From assembly GCF_009389715.1 (NCBI RefSeq), contig NW_024067679.1:248001-312000 (forward strand): a DNA stretch of 64,000 nucleotides, in the 5' to 3' direction. Source of the DNA: Phoenix dactylifera. Taxonomy: Eukaryota; Streptophyta; Magnoliopsida; Arecales; Arecaceae. Under the pieces are notes generated by a model. That model saw nothing but the letters and a program-made list of their open reading frames with translations, ran no database searches and had not been told where the DNA came from. The translations under genes were made by a program, and so were the position numbers. Each line of letters opens with the position of its first letter. Positions within the stretch are counted from its first letter, which is position 1. Shown piece after piece: positions 22,390 to 33,720 of this stretch.

Positions 22390-23498
22390 GCAACTCAAGT
22401 CACACCATTAGATTGGATGAGGATTAGTTGTAGACCATAATTGAATAAGTATTGGTTGGATTTATGAGCTCTAGATTCACTAGTCAAAGAGAACAGTAGC
22501 CTCGCTAAGTCACCGCATGACACTTTATTGACAGATCAAAGATTGGAGCCCCATGTATCATCATTAATACAAATGGTTGCAGAATCAAGGCATGATATCT
22601 CTAAGTATTTTGAATTGTACCAAACTCTTATAGATTCCTTGTCATCTTTTTTTTATTTAGATTCCTAAGTATTTTTGAATTGTACCAAACTCTTATACAT
22701 CATAGGTTGAAACTCTCACTTGTACTTCAACTCTATTTCTTAATAAAAGCTTGATATTTTACCTCAAGTAATATTTGTTTGGATGATTACAATTTGAATT
22801 CAAATGACATGTGTTTAGCAATTATCACTAATGAATATCTCAGTTTAAATTCAAAATAATTGTGCTTTGTTTAAGAGGATACGTGTCTATCTATCTAGTT
22901 TCTACGAAATGTACTTCACAATGCTTCAAGTCTACAATTCTATTTAATGAATAAAAATGTCCCTTTAAATATTTAAGTATTCTTCAATGTTTATCACACT
23001 TAGCTTGTGAAATATGGTTATTGAATATTTAATATGCATGATTATTTTAGTCTGAATCCTCACATTATCCTACCTTTTCTGTAAACTTGTACCCTCCTTA
23101 TTGATTCTGACAAAAAGGAAGAGAAAGAAAAAGGGAAAGACGCCAAAAGAAAAAGGAGAGAGAAAAATGATCAATGATATCTAATTAAAGTTAACCTTTG
23201 GCAAATTAGAAATTTCTGCAAGTGATATTTAAAAAAAATCTCTTGAAAAAATCCTATAATTACATCATAAAGGGGGAGAATTACTATTATAGACAACTTG
23301 GTGTTTAAAGCAATTATAAAGAGTGAATGGTATCAAATAATATAAAATTATTCTTTACTCTATAATTCTTGAACAACATTAATTCAGATGTTATGCATGC
23401 TTACTCTTGTATCTGAATTTTTTTCTAAAAGATGTTATCATCGATTATATCTTTTTTTTGGAACTCAAGGATTTTGTCATTATCAAAAAGAAAAAAAT
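22390..23498 (+). other. Copia A 3' untranslated region with purine tracts
   Basis: No coding sequence. Purine-rich runs occur at 23111-23170 and 23269-23285 (AAAGGGGGAGAATT), and a degraded tract ATCAAAAAGAAAAAAAT abuts the 3' LTR at 23499. Several polypurine-tract-like runs before the 3' LTR are a known Sirevirus trait. Confidence 0.5.
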
Positions 23499-24014
23499 TG
23501 TCGAACCTAAAGGATTGATTTTGATGATGCAAAACAGTTGAGTTAAAAGTTGATTAATCTATTTTCTTTGAGTTTAAGTGATCAAATTTTAAATAGCAAA
23601 GAAGAAAAAATCCTTCAGCCACTCTCAGAAGAAGATCATCTATCTAAAGCTCTACATAAAGAAGCAAACTCTAAAAGATTTTGAAAACATTCTTTGAAAG
23701 CTCACATCCAAACATAAAAGATTTTATCCTAAGCTATCTCAAGAGTCGACTCCAAGCTTGCAACAAGTCGGCCGTAGCACACTGTCGCTGACTGTAGCAT
23801 CTTCATAAGCGACTCCAACAGACTGCGAGTCGACCCTGGAAAAGTCTCAAAGGATAGACATAAAGCCAAGAAATTTATCATATTGAGGAGTCAACCCATG
23901 AACTACTTGAGCTCACTCTTGCTTAACATGAGTTGACTCCATGATGGCCATAGAGAAAAGACAAAGAGCCAAGAAAGTCACTACTTTAACTAGTCAACCC
24001 ATGGAATTTACAAT
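23499..24014 (+). repeat. 3' LTR of copia A, truncated
   Basis: Aligns with 3405 to about 3918 and contains GAGTCGAC/GCGACTCC motifs. Similarity stops near 24014 where the LINE-type sequence begins. Confidence 0.7.
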
Positions 24015-25490
24015 GCCATAACCAACTAGTCCCTGATCTTGGCATTCACTGATCTTCCATGTGGCGGGAGATTGACAGGTATGTGCCTCTTGTGGTGTCT
24101 AATTGCAGGTGGTTGATCAGCGATAGGTAGAACATAGATGCAGTGGAAGACCCTTGGGTGGACTCACTCTCGGTGAGGCGTTGGTCGACCATGGTTAATG
24201 TCGACATTCCGGAAGGACTGAGGGTCTGCGACCTCCTTTGGCCCGGAGGTGTGGAATGGGACACTACCCGCTTAGCCTAGATATTTGGAGACTAGCTTGC
24301 TGAGAGGATACGGTCAGTGCCAGTTCTAGGGTGTGCCAGCCCTGATGTGGGGGTGTGGAGCTTGACCTGCAGATCCAGGATCAGGGTAGGTGATATCTAC
24401 GGCTTCCTCCAGAGTGCGCGACGCTTGATGTTTGAGTGTGCTTTGATATGGAAATTTGGCCTGCATCCGAGGGTGGCCTTATTTCTCTGGAAGGTCGCTG
24501 GGGCCGGCTCCCGACGAGGCTCGTCTTGAGCAATAGGGGCCTGGATATCCATCCTCAGTGCCCCTTGAGCTAGGTGGTTGAGTTTGTGGACCATGTCTTA
24601 TTCCACTGCCAGCATGCAAGAAGGATCTCAGAGCTTGCCATGATCCCATCTGGGGTTTGAAGTGATTCGACGTCCTTTTTACGGATGACCAGACAATGGA
24701 TGATCACCCCCCATTCCAGGAAGGTGGCTACTATGGTAACTTGTCTAGCGTAGTAAATTTCGCTATCCAGGAATGCTTGAACGTTTGGTGAGAGCTACCC
24801 CCCTCCTCCCCGAGGTTCGTTGCTGAGAGAGCCCGGTGCCAAGCATCTGAGATCTCTCAAGCACATCTAATGGATAAATCTTTGATAGCTCAGGACATCT
24901 AGGGCTCCCCCTCTGCTCATGGAGCATCTCGCATAGTATTCTTCACCTAGGAGCTCCCACCCTCGAGCTTTCTCAAGGTAAATTTTGATAGATATGTACT
25001 GGATGGCGAAAGTAGGGGAGAGGCTAGCTTCATCATCAGAAGTCCGAACTCCAGGATGATTGCAGCCGGAGGCTGCCAAATCTTCGACACCTCAATTTTC
25101 GGAGCAGAGCTGTGAGCAGCCTAAACTGGCGTGTGCTATGCTTGGCGCGCGCTGTGAGCCCATGCTGTCGTGCTTGAGGGCGATTCAGCTCCAGTTATTG
25201 GTTGGATTCAGCAGGAAGTGGGGGGTGGGCGAGTACCATCTGCTGCTCAGAGATATTCAGGCTATGATCAATGGTGGGATGGCCTTACAGGCAAAGTACG
25301 TGTATCGAGAGACCAATGGGGCAACAAATTGGGTAGCCTCGTATGTGGCTAGCCATTTTGGAGAGACCTTGTGGCTAGGGAAGAGGGGATTACTCGTTGT
25401 ACTCCGAAACTTGTTATCTTTTGACTTTTTTAGGTGTATTCGTACCAGTCATATATGATACATCAGCTTCAGTAAAAAAAAAAAAAACAC
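24015..25490 (+). mobile_element. LINE (L1-type) 3' fragment
   Basis: Translated pieces show LRVCDLLWPGGVEWD, then VWSLTCRSRIRVGDIYGFLQ and HPRVALFLWKVAGAG (about 24350-24510), the zinc-binding C-terminal region of plant non-LTR reverse transcriptases. Then LLLRDIQAMINGG and YVYRETNGATNWVASYVASH (about 25235-25350) match the RNase H tail. An A run at about 25475-25488 marks the 3' end. The 5' end is missing, as in most LINE copies, and in-frame stops occur. No clear target duplication was found. Confidence 0.75.
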
Positions 25491-25860
25491 ACACACACTA
25501 TACCTACTTACCTGGTGTCCTCCTCCCTTTCCTTGGATAAAGGCAAATCCTAATGGTCCTTATGATCCAAGTCATGATAAGGCGGGGGCTAGTTTTGTTT
25601 TCAGAACAGCTGGTACATTTATTTTTTCTAAAGGTAATAGTTGCCTTATAGTCAAGTCAAGTCGGATTCTCTCACCTTGCTTCACATTTAGATGATTAAG
25701 CCACTGGTGCTTGATATTTTGGCTTCTTTATAAAGATTATGGGGGCAACAGCTTAACCATGTATGTAGCAAAGTCAACAAGTTGGTGGAACAACGGGCAT
25801 ACATAGCTAGAATGCAAAGATGCCATGTTGATTGGTCTTTCTAATTTTTTTGCTGAAGTC
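25490..25860. other. Non-coding spacer
   Basis: A (CA)n run follows the LINE tail. The rest shows nothing I recognise. Confidence 0.4.
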
Positions 25861-25864
25861 CAAT

Positions 25865-26444
<580 letters not shown>

Positions 26445-26773
26445 AATTATATTAAAATACTTCCAACATTTGCTTTTGTATGCGGCTGCCGACCTTGACG
26501 AGGAAAAGAATCTTATCCTGTCGACTTGAATACATACCTGAAGCTGAAGGTTATGGGCAAAGTAACATGTTACAAAGGGCAAAAGGACTTCATCCAGATT
26601 TTTTTGAAATCATTCAGAGTTATCAAGTGGTACGAGTTTCAAGGTGTGGATACTCGGAGGAGAAGGGGAAATCAGTAAACAAAAGTAATAAAAGTACCTG
26701 AGATGTCCCTTGAATTGGCTAGCAGGCTGCCCGCCCCCTCGCTTTCAGCTGCACCAATGCACCATCTCCGCGT

Positions 26774-26781
26774 TCTATAAT
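26774..26781 (+). promoter_or_regulatory. Possible TATA box of the B-box gene
   Basis: TCTATAAT lies about 170 bases before the start codon, with pyrimidine-rich leader DNA between. Weak evidence. Confidence 0.3.
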
Positions 26782-26945
26782 TCGTTCTATCACCCAAGCA
26801 GTATGATTAAATTATTCGAATCCGAGCTCTCTTCCCCACACCCCCACTTCCTCCCTTGATTCCTCCTCCGCCGCTACCTTTTTAGCTTTATCGATCCATT
26901 TGCAAGTCCTCCTCCTTGCAAGAAGTGGAAGAGTCGGACAAAGAG

Positions 26946-28148
26946 ATGAAGGTACAGTGCGATGTGTGTGGAAAGGAGGCGGCGGCGGTGTTCTGCTGCG
27001 CCGACGAGGCGGTTCTCTGCGAGCCCTGCGACCGCCGGGTCCACCACGCCAACAAGCTCGCCGGCAAGCACCGCCGCTTCTCCCTCCTCCCCTCCTCCTC
27101 CTCTCCTTCCCTCCAGTCCCACTCCGTCTGCGACATCTGCCAGGTTCCCTCCTCGAGCCTTTCTTGTAAATCTTTGTGATTATTTCTTTAAGTCTGAGAG
27201 AAATTTGGTGAAAAGAAACGATTTTGGATGAAAAGGAGTAGTTTTTGGGGGCGTTGGGAATTGCAGGAGAGACGGGGATTTGTGTTCTGCCAGGAGGACA
27301 GGGCGATCCTCTGCAGAGACTGCGATGGTCCCATCCATAGCGCCAATGATCTCACCAAGAAGCACAATAGATTCCTCCTTACCGGCCTCCGCCTCTCCTC
27401 CACACCCATCTCCTTCTCCTCCTCCTCTCCGGAGGCAGAGATGGTTGCGGCTAGTAACAACAACAACGTTCCCGAAAGCAATCAAGATAAGGCCTTGCCG
27501 GCGGATGATTTGGTCTTGTGCAGCAGCGATAGCAGCATCACCAGCTCCACCTTCGCCGCGGCCGCCCCGGTGGCAGGCGACAGCAGCACCGGCGGGGGCA
27601 GCAGCATCTCTGACTATCTCATCAAGATGTGCCCTGGGTGGCGCGTCGAGGACCTGCTTGTCGACGACGCCGCCGCCGCCGCCGCCGCCTTCGCCGCGGA
27701 TGGTTTCTCCAAGGTCTGTGATCAGTTCCTCTTTCTCGGATTGATTGTATTGGATTCGACCGTGAGGGAAAACAGGAAAAAATTGGCTTCTTTTTGTTTT
27801 GTTGTTGTCGTGCAGCAGACGCCGATGGACGAGATGCTGCCGTTCATGGAGGTGGATCTGGAGGGGGCCGGGCTGGAGGCGGTGGCGGAGGAGTTCCCCA
27901 TCTGGGTTCCCCACGTTCCCCAGATCCCGCCGCCGGATCTCCCAGCCGTCCCCGGCGGCACCGCCGCCACGGCCGGCGTGCATTACCAGCCCTGGGTTGC
28001 GGCCAAGGATCTAAACTCCACCCACCATCACCATGGCGCGAAGGCGGCCGGCCGAGAGCGGTGGAGCGACGACGCGTTCACGGTGCCTCAGATCGCCGCC
28101 GCATCGTCGAATCCCGGCAAGAGACCGAGGCAGCAGCCTCTTTGGTAG
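26946..28148 (+). CDS. Double B-box zinc finger transcription factor (BBX20/21/22-like)
   Basis: Three exons: 26946-27143, 27267-27713 and 27816-28148, with GT-AG introns of 123 and 102 bp in phase 0, giving about 325 residues. B-box 1 spans residues 5-42 (C5, C8, C17, C25, C28, H33/H34, H42) and B-box 2 spans 62-99, split by intron 1, with all ligands kept. There is no CCT domain. The conserved block SISDYLIKMCPGWRVEDLL (residues 179-197) resembles the central motif of Arabidopsis BBX20-22, double B-box regulators that work with HY5 and are COP1 targets. A poly-alanine stretch follows, and a basic KRPR near the end could aid nuclear entry. The start is set by the MKVQCDVC opening typical of the family. 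The subgroup is inferred; the B-box identity is clear. Confidence 0.9.
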
Positions 28149-28179
28149 TTCTAAGAGAGTGGCTCTGTACTCGCACTTA

Positions 28180-28185
<6 letters not shown>

Positions 28186-28238
<53 letters not shown>
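28186..28238. repeat. (AT)n microsatellite in the B-box 3' region
   Basis: About 26 AT units start some 40 bases after the stop codon, probably within the 3' UTR. Confidence 0.95.
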
Positions 28239-28239
<1 letters not shown>

Positions 28240-28240
<1 letters not shown>

Positions 28241-29740
28241 TTTTTTAGCTGCTTGTCGTGGTTTTGGTTTTGCGTTTTTTCCTGTGTATAACTTTGCTGA
28301 TTTTTTTTTTTTTCAAATAACTGGCGAACTGCCCATTTCTGCGGCCTCTTCTTGTTCTACTTCTTTCTTGATCTCTTTATTTTTGGAATTTTACTTTTCT
28401 GCTGATGTGTTCTGTCTGGTATGAGTTTGTTTTATGGCTCCTTCAAATGCTATGCCAGAGAAGAAGAACAGTAGTAAGCACATGATTTGGTAACAGGTAT
28501 CCATCAAATCATATATTAGGCTCCAAAGTTTAAGAGCTTGAGTTGTCTCTCTCGTACTTGATCTTGTCCCTCTCAAAACCAAGAGTGGTTCAGAAAATTA
28601 CCTCTAGAGATAGAATGGTATTTCGGTTGGGGCATGCAAAATATGAGGCTGGGGTTCTGATGCCACCATTGAAATTATCAATAAATTGTTATAATTTCTG
28701 TGTTTTTTTCTTCAGAAAACAATGAATTATTGCATGAATTCATTTTGCAAGAAAATGATAGGAACTTAACAATATAAACCTTATCGGGAGTAATATAAAG
28801 TCAATAAAATTGCAACTTATTTGAATTGTATGATCGGTGTAAATTACAGTTTGTAGCATGAATGTATTGGTTTTATGGAAATTTTGAGTCCAAAATCAGG
28901 CTATATTTAAAGATATGTTTAAAAATACCAACGAAAAAAGATGTGCCTAACTCTTATTCATTTGAATAGTAGCTTCATTTGCAGGGATAAACAGTTCAGA
29001 TTCTAGCATTCATTACTTACATACTAGTATTTAGCTGTTATCTTGTACGCCACTATATATGTTAACAAATTAGAAGGGTCTAAAATGCTGAGATCTAAAA
29101 TTTTCATCTTTTCAAAAAAGCTAATTTCGGTGTGGATTGATTGGCAAGTAGAGATTTTGATTGCGATATTCCTTCCAATGTTTCTGGCTCTTCTATTACA
29201 AATTATTTGTATGGGATTTTATTATTAACCGTCTTGCTAAAATTATTTTAAAGATGTTATTTTTTAATCAAAAAATAACTATGATACTACTAATTTATTT
29301 ATTTATTTATTTAAAAAAAAGAAATTTTACTTGCAAATGTATGGTTAGGTTTGACCAAGTAATTTTATAGAACATGAATTGCCAAAAAAAACTAAGAATG
29401 CAGGCAAGCTCACGGCCAGATTAGTCAATGTCCACTGGCATAAAATACCCTGGACATAGCTGTTTGCGTTTCACATAAAACGGAACCGAGCCCAACCAAG
29501 TATGACACCGAAATGGTTGCCTTTTCTAGCATGGGATCATGGCAAGAAACAATCAATAAGCAATTAGAAAAGAATCAAATGGGACAATAAGTAACAAGGG
29601 CCCAGTTTGTAAAGGCCAAGGCCATAAAGGGGCCGGGCTTAACTATGTTGCGCTTAACCAAGGGCCCAGTTTGCTTTCTTAGCAAAACAAAGCTGGATGA
29701 TGTCTGATTTTAGAGCACTAAACATGAGCCACCCAACTTT
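28240..29740. other. Non-coding DNA downstream of the B-box gene
   Basis: AT-rich, with T and A runs and a (TTTA)n stretch near 29295. No gene recognised. Confidence 0.5.
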
Positions 29741-29900
29741 AATCTGCATGATACCTCTGCTTGCCTTCTAAGCAAGAGGTCAGGGGTTTGATTCTGGATG
29801 GCAATGCTCTCGCTTCGCCCCTTGATTAGTAAAATCCCTGCTGCTGCGAGCAGTGGCCTAATCTGCTTCGCAGCCAGGCTTTATCATAGGTTCAGTGGTT
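29740..29900 (+). repeat. Possible tRNA-derived SINE remnant
   Basis: GCTTGCCTTCTAAGCAAG can fold as an anticodon arm with a seven-base loop (anticodon TCT). It is followed by GGTCAGGGGTTTGATTCTGG, close to a tRNA B box (GGTTCGANTCC). The upstream A box is not clear and no acceptor stem closes, so it is not a tRNA gene. Confidence 0.35.
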
Positions 29901-30020
29901 TCATTGACGACAATTAGGAACAATTCATAGTAGTTTGGAACAGAATGGTTTGTAGAAGTTCCATGGTTTGAGAATAAAACTAGGGCGAAATAATCATTTT
30001 CACACACACATTCAACCAAC

Positions 30021-32254
30021 TCACTCTAATACATATATTTGCATATATGTGTCGACGCCAACTGCCTTGTAGGGTATTGTGGATTTTCTTCTCTAAACTT
30101 GAGCACGAATCTCTCCTAGAGCATCCAAGATAGTAATCTCAATTATTCTTTAGGTTTAATCTTATCTTGTGGCCATGCATACCTATAAGTTTTGACTTTG
30201 ACACTTAATTGTATTCACTAGTAGATTTTAATTCCATTTATCAAGGCACCAAACCTATTTAACCTAACAATTCACAACTACATAGATGGACTTGATTAAT
30301 TTGGCAAACTAGAATGATGATGCCTGTGTAGTCCAACATCTTGATGCAATGAAACAAAAGGAATCAAATTGCTTTTTTCCAATAAAATACTATGTAAAAA
30401 TAGACTACATGTATGTTCAAGTAGATTAGTACATGTAAGGATGTTGAGAAAAACCAAGTAGATCAAAAGAGATAGATGATGATTTCTCTAGGCACCATGT
30501 AGAATGTTTGCACCCAATAGATGCTCCAACAATTATTATAAAGTCTCCTCATCTCTTTCTTCTCTAAGTTTGCATATAAAGTCACTCACTCCAATAAATA
30601 TATTTGTATACATGTGTTTATGCCAATTGTCTTGCAGGGTATTGTAGATTTTCTTCTTTATCCTTGAGCACAAATCTCGCCTAAAGCATCCAAGGTAGTA
30701 ATCTCAGTTATTCTTTAGGATTAATCTTATCTTGTGGCCTTGCATACCTGTAAGTTTTGACTTTGACACTTAACTAATTTCACTAGTAGATTTTAATTTC
30801 ATTTATCAAGGCACCAAACCTATTTAACCAGACAATTCACAACTACATTGACGGACTTAATTAATTTGGCAAACTAGCATGATGATATCTGTGTATTCTA
30901 ACATTTTGATGCAATGAAAGAAAAGGAATTAAATGGCTTTTTCCCAATAAATTACCATAAAAAAATAGAATATAGGTATGTTCAGGTAGCTTAGTATATG
31001 TAAGGATATTGAGAGAATACGAGAAGATTCAAAAAGATAGATGATGATTTCTCTGGGCACCATATAGAATATTTGCACCCAATAGACCCTCCAATAATTA
31101 TTATAAATCTCCTCATCTCTTTCTTCTCTAACTTTGCAAATAAAGTCATTCACTCCAATAAATATATTTGCATATATGTATTGATGCCAACTGTCTTCCA
31201 AGGTATTGCAGATTTTCTTCTTTAGCCTTGAGCATGAATCTCTCCTAGAGCATCCAAGGCAGTAATCTCAATTATTCTTTAGGATTAATATTATCTTGTG
31301 GTCTTGCATATCTATTAGTTTTGACTTTGTCATTTAATTGCATTCACTAGTAGATTTTAATTCCAATTATCAAGGCACTAAACCTATTTAACCTGACAAT
31401 TCACAACTACATAGATGGACTTGATTAATTTGTCGAACTAGCATGATGGTACTTGTGTAGTCCAATATCTTGATGCAATGAAAGAAAATGAATCAAATTG
31501 CTTTTTTCCAATAAATTACCATGAAAAATAGAATACATGCATGTTCAGGTAGATTAGTATCTGTGAGGATATTGAGAGAATACGAGAAGATCGAAAAAGA
31601 TAGAAGTTAACTTTTCTAGGCACCATATAGAATATTTACATGCAATAGACCCTCCAACAATTATTATAAAGTCTCCTCATTTCTTTTTTCTCTAACTTAT
31701 CATATAAAGTCACTCACTCCAATACATATATTTGTATATATGTGTTGATGCCAACTGTCTTGCAGAGTGTATCATAGATTTTCTTCACCAGCCTTGAGCA
31801 TGAATCTCTCTTAGAGCATCCAAGGTAGTAATCTCAATTGTTTTTTAGGATTAATCTTATCTTGTGGTCTTGCATACCTATTAGTTTTGACTTTGTCATT
31901 TAATTGCATTCACTAGCAGATTTTAATTCCATTTATCAAGGCACCAAACCTATTTAACCTGACAATTCACAACTACATTGATGGACTTGATTAATTTGGC
32001 AAACTATATTCCAACATCTTCATGCAATGAAAGAAAAGGAATCAAATCACTTTTTTTTAATAAATTACCATGAAAAAATAAAATATATGCATGTTCAGGT
32101 AGATTAGTATCTGTAAGGATGTTGAGAGAATGCGAGAAGATCGAAAAAGATAGATGATGACGTCTTTAGTTACCATATAGAATATTTGTACCCAATAGAT
32201 GCTCCAACAATTATTATAAAGTCTCTTCATCTCTTTCTTCTCTAACTTTGCGTG
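30021..32254. repeat. Tandem repeat, about four copies of 564 bp
   Basis: The block starting TCACTCCAATANATATATTTG recurs at 30021, 30586, 31150 and 31714, a period of 564-565. Each copy contains TGAATCTCTCCTAGAGCATCC, CACTAGTAGATTTTAATTCC and GCACCAAACCTATTTAACC in the same order. The fourth copy runs to about 32254. Copies differ by scattered substitutions and small indels. No open frame is shared. It may belong to the copia LTR whose edge is at 33707. Confidence 0.9.
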
Positions 32255-33707
32255 AGGCTCACTAAAGATCTCTTTCTTGATATCTCTGTATTAAATATCT
32301 GGAAAAATATGTTGCACACCTGAAAACCCTATTACTCCTATTTATAAGAGAGAAGTTGAACCATTGTGAAAACCAAGACTTTACATGCCAGCCTAGAAAA
32401 CTCTAGGCTTGTGGTGCCTACTGGGGATAAGCTCTAGCATATGGTGGCCCTTAAGAGCCCTAAGTATGTGCTCAGCCATCTTAGGGTTTCAATGACTTGG
32501 TCATCCACCTAGTGTTAACCCTAGCTGGCTATAAGAAAAACTTGATCCAAGGTTGGGTCTGGGTTGATATGAAGACTAGTGCAATAATGTTATGCCACCC
32601 ATATGAACCAACTCCTATGTCAAGGGTCTTATTAACCTACTCAATTGACTGAGTGTGAGACTGGTGAGGACTTAAGAGAGATCTAGAGAAAGGCTAACAA
32701 TGATGGACAAGTATGGGACCTCAAGGTTAAGTTGAATTTCTAAGCTACCATATTCCATCTTACTTAATATCTATGTCATATTCATAATGAAACAAGTTAG
32801 AGCAGTCTCCCTATATATAAAGATGCATAATCATGCCAATCCTCGGTAGATAGAATGGATAAAAAAAATCTACCTTCATGAAAACCAATTATTTTTATAA
32901 TTTAGTCCCTCAACGTTCCTTTATCCTCAACTGTCTATTGAAGAAATATTAGCACTATCAATCTATTACTAATCGATTTCATGGCCTATTAGAATCCTCC
33001 ATTATGTTTCCTATACAACCAAAAACTAATGGAAATAACATTTTACTATATTCAAAGTAAATAATATTTAGAGTATGAAATCAATTCAATTAAAACATTG
33101 TTTGGTATTAGGACTCCCGTGTTTGATGTGTTCATATTTTGATATGGACAAAATACGATAGATGGATTTCTTGTTGGAATTATTCTTATCATTATCTATA
33201 CATGGGCTTGCCCTAAATTAATTGAACCATAATCACAATAGATAGTCATGCCCTTGGGTCAAGGGACTACCTGCATGTTTTGTATATAAGATTGGCATCT
33301 CCAACTCCGATAATTATTTTAAAAAGCTTGTCTCATTGCATAGACTATTCAGTACAAAGCATATCCACTGTCAAAAGTCAATTGCTGTCGCAATTATAAG
33401 AAAATAGCCACTCCAATTTATCATTGAGCATTATATATGATGACAGTCATATGAGTGCAATGCCCCTCACTTGTAGCTATGACCAATTTTTAAATATCCA
33501 AAATGGACCAATTCTTCACATGGAATACACAACTATCTACTTGAACTACCCTATAGTGACACTTGCACTCTTTTCTAGCCCAAAGGCTTACATGTGACAC
33601 AACCCTCTAATATTTATAATCATATATAGGACAGATACCCATGAAATATCTCAAAATAATATGTTTAATATGCTAAATGATTGTTAGGGCATACCTTACT
33701 TCCAACA
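32255..33707 (-). repeat. Part of a copia (Angela-like) LTR, minus strand
   Basis: Read on the minus strand, the edge is a polypurine tract GCAAGTGGGAGAT followed by TGTTGGAAGTAAGGTATGCCC, very like the start of Angela-branch copia LTRs. The LTR body would run leftward. Its other end and any primer site were not found, so its length and whether it takes in the tandem repeat are unsettled. Confidence 0.45.
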
Positions 33708-33720
33708 ATCTCCCACTTGC
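33708..33720 (-). promoter_or_regulatory. Copia polypurine tract (minus strand)
   Basis: GCAAGTGGGAGAT on the minus strand, directly before the LTR edge TGTTGG. Confidence 0.5.

Larger units (their letters stand above)
3405..24014 (+). mobile_element. Sirevirus-like Ty1-copia retrotransposon A, degraded, carrying nested insertions
   Basis: The two LTR starts share about 500 bases (3405 onward and 23499 onward, both with GATTTTGATGATGCAAAA near the start). A mutated initiator-tRNA-Met primer site lies at 14700. Then follow gag, protease (DSGCSRH), integrase, RT and RNase H remnants, a spacer with GAGTCGACTC-type motifs, an env-like region and a purine tract. This order and the env-like ORF after pol match the Sirevirus (SIRE1/Maximus) branch of copia. 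The coding regions have many stops and frameshifts, so the copy is dead. A gypsy element (4024-13650) and a CACTA element (19347-21165) lie inside it, and its 3' LTR is broken at the LINE fragment. Confidence 0.75.

Noticed and set aside
27180..27983. Long minus-strand frame across the B-box gene
   Set aside because: It lies opposite GC-rich coding exons and contains no recognised domain; the + strand has clean splice sites and two intact B-boxes.
29762..29820. A functional tRNA gene
   Set aside because: No acceptor stem and no clear A box, so at most a SINE relic.
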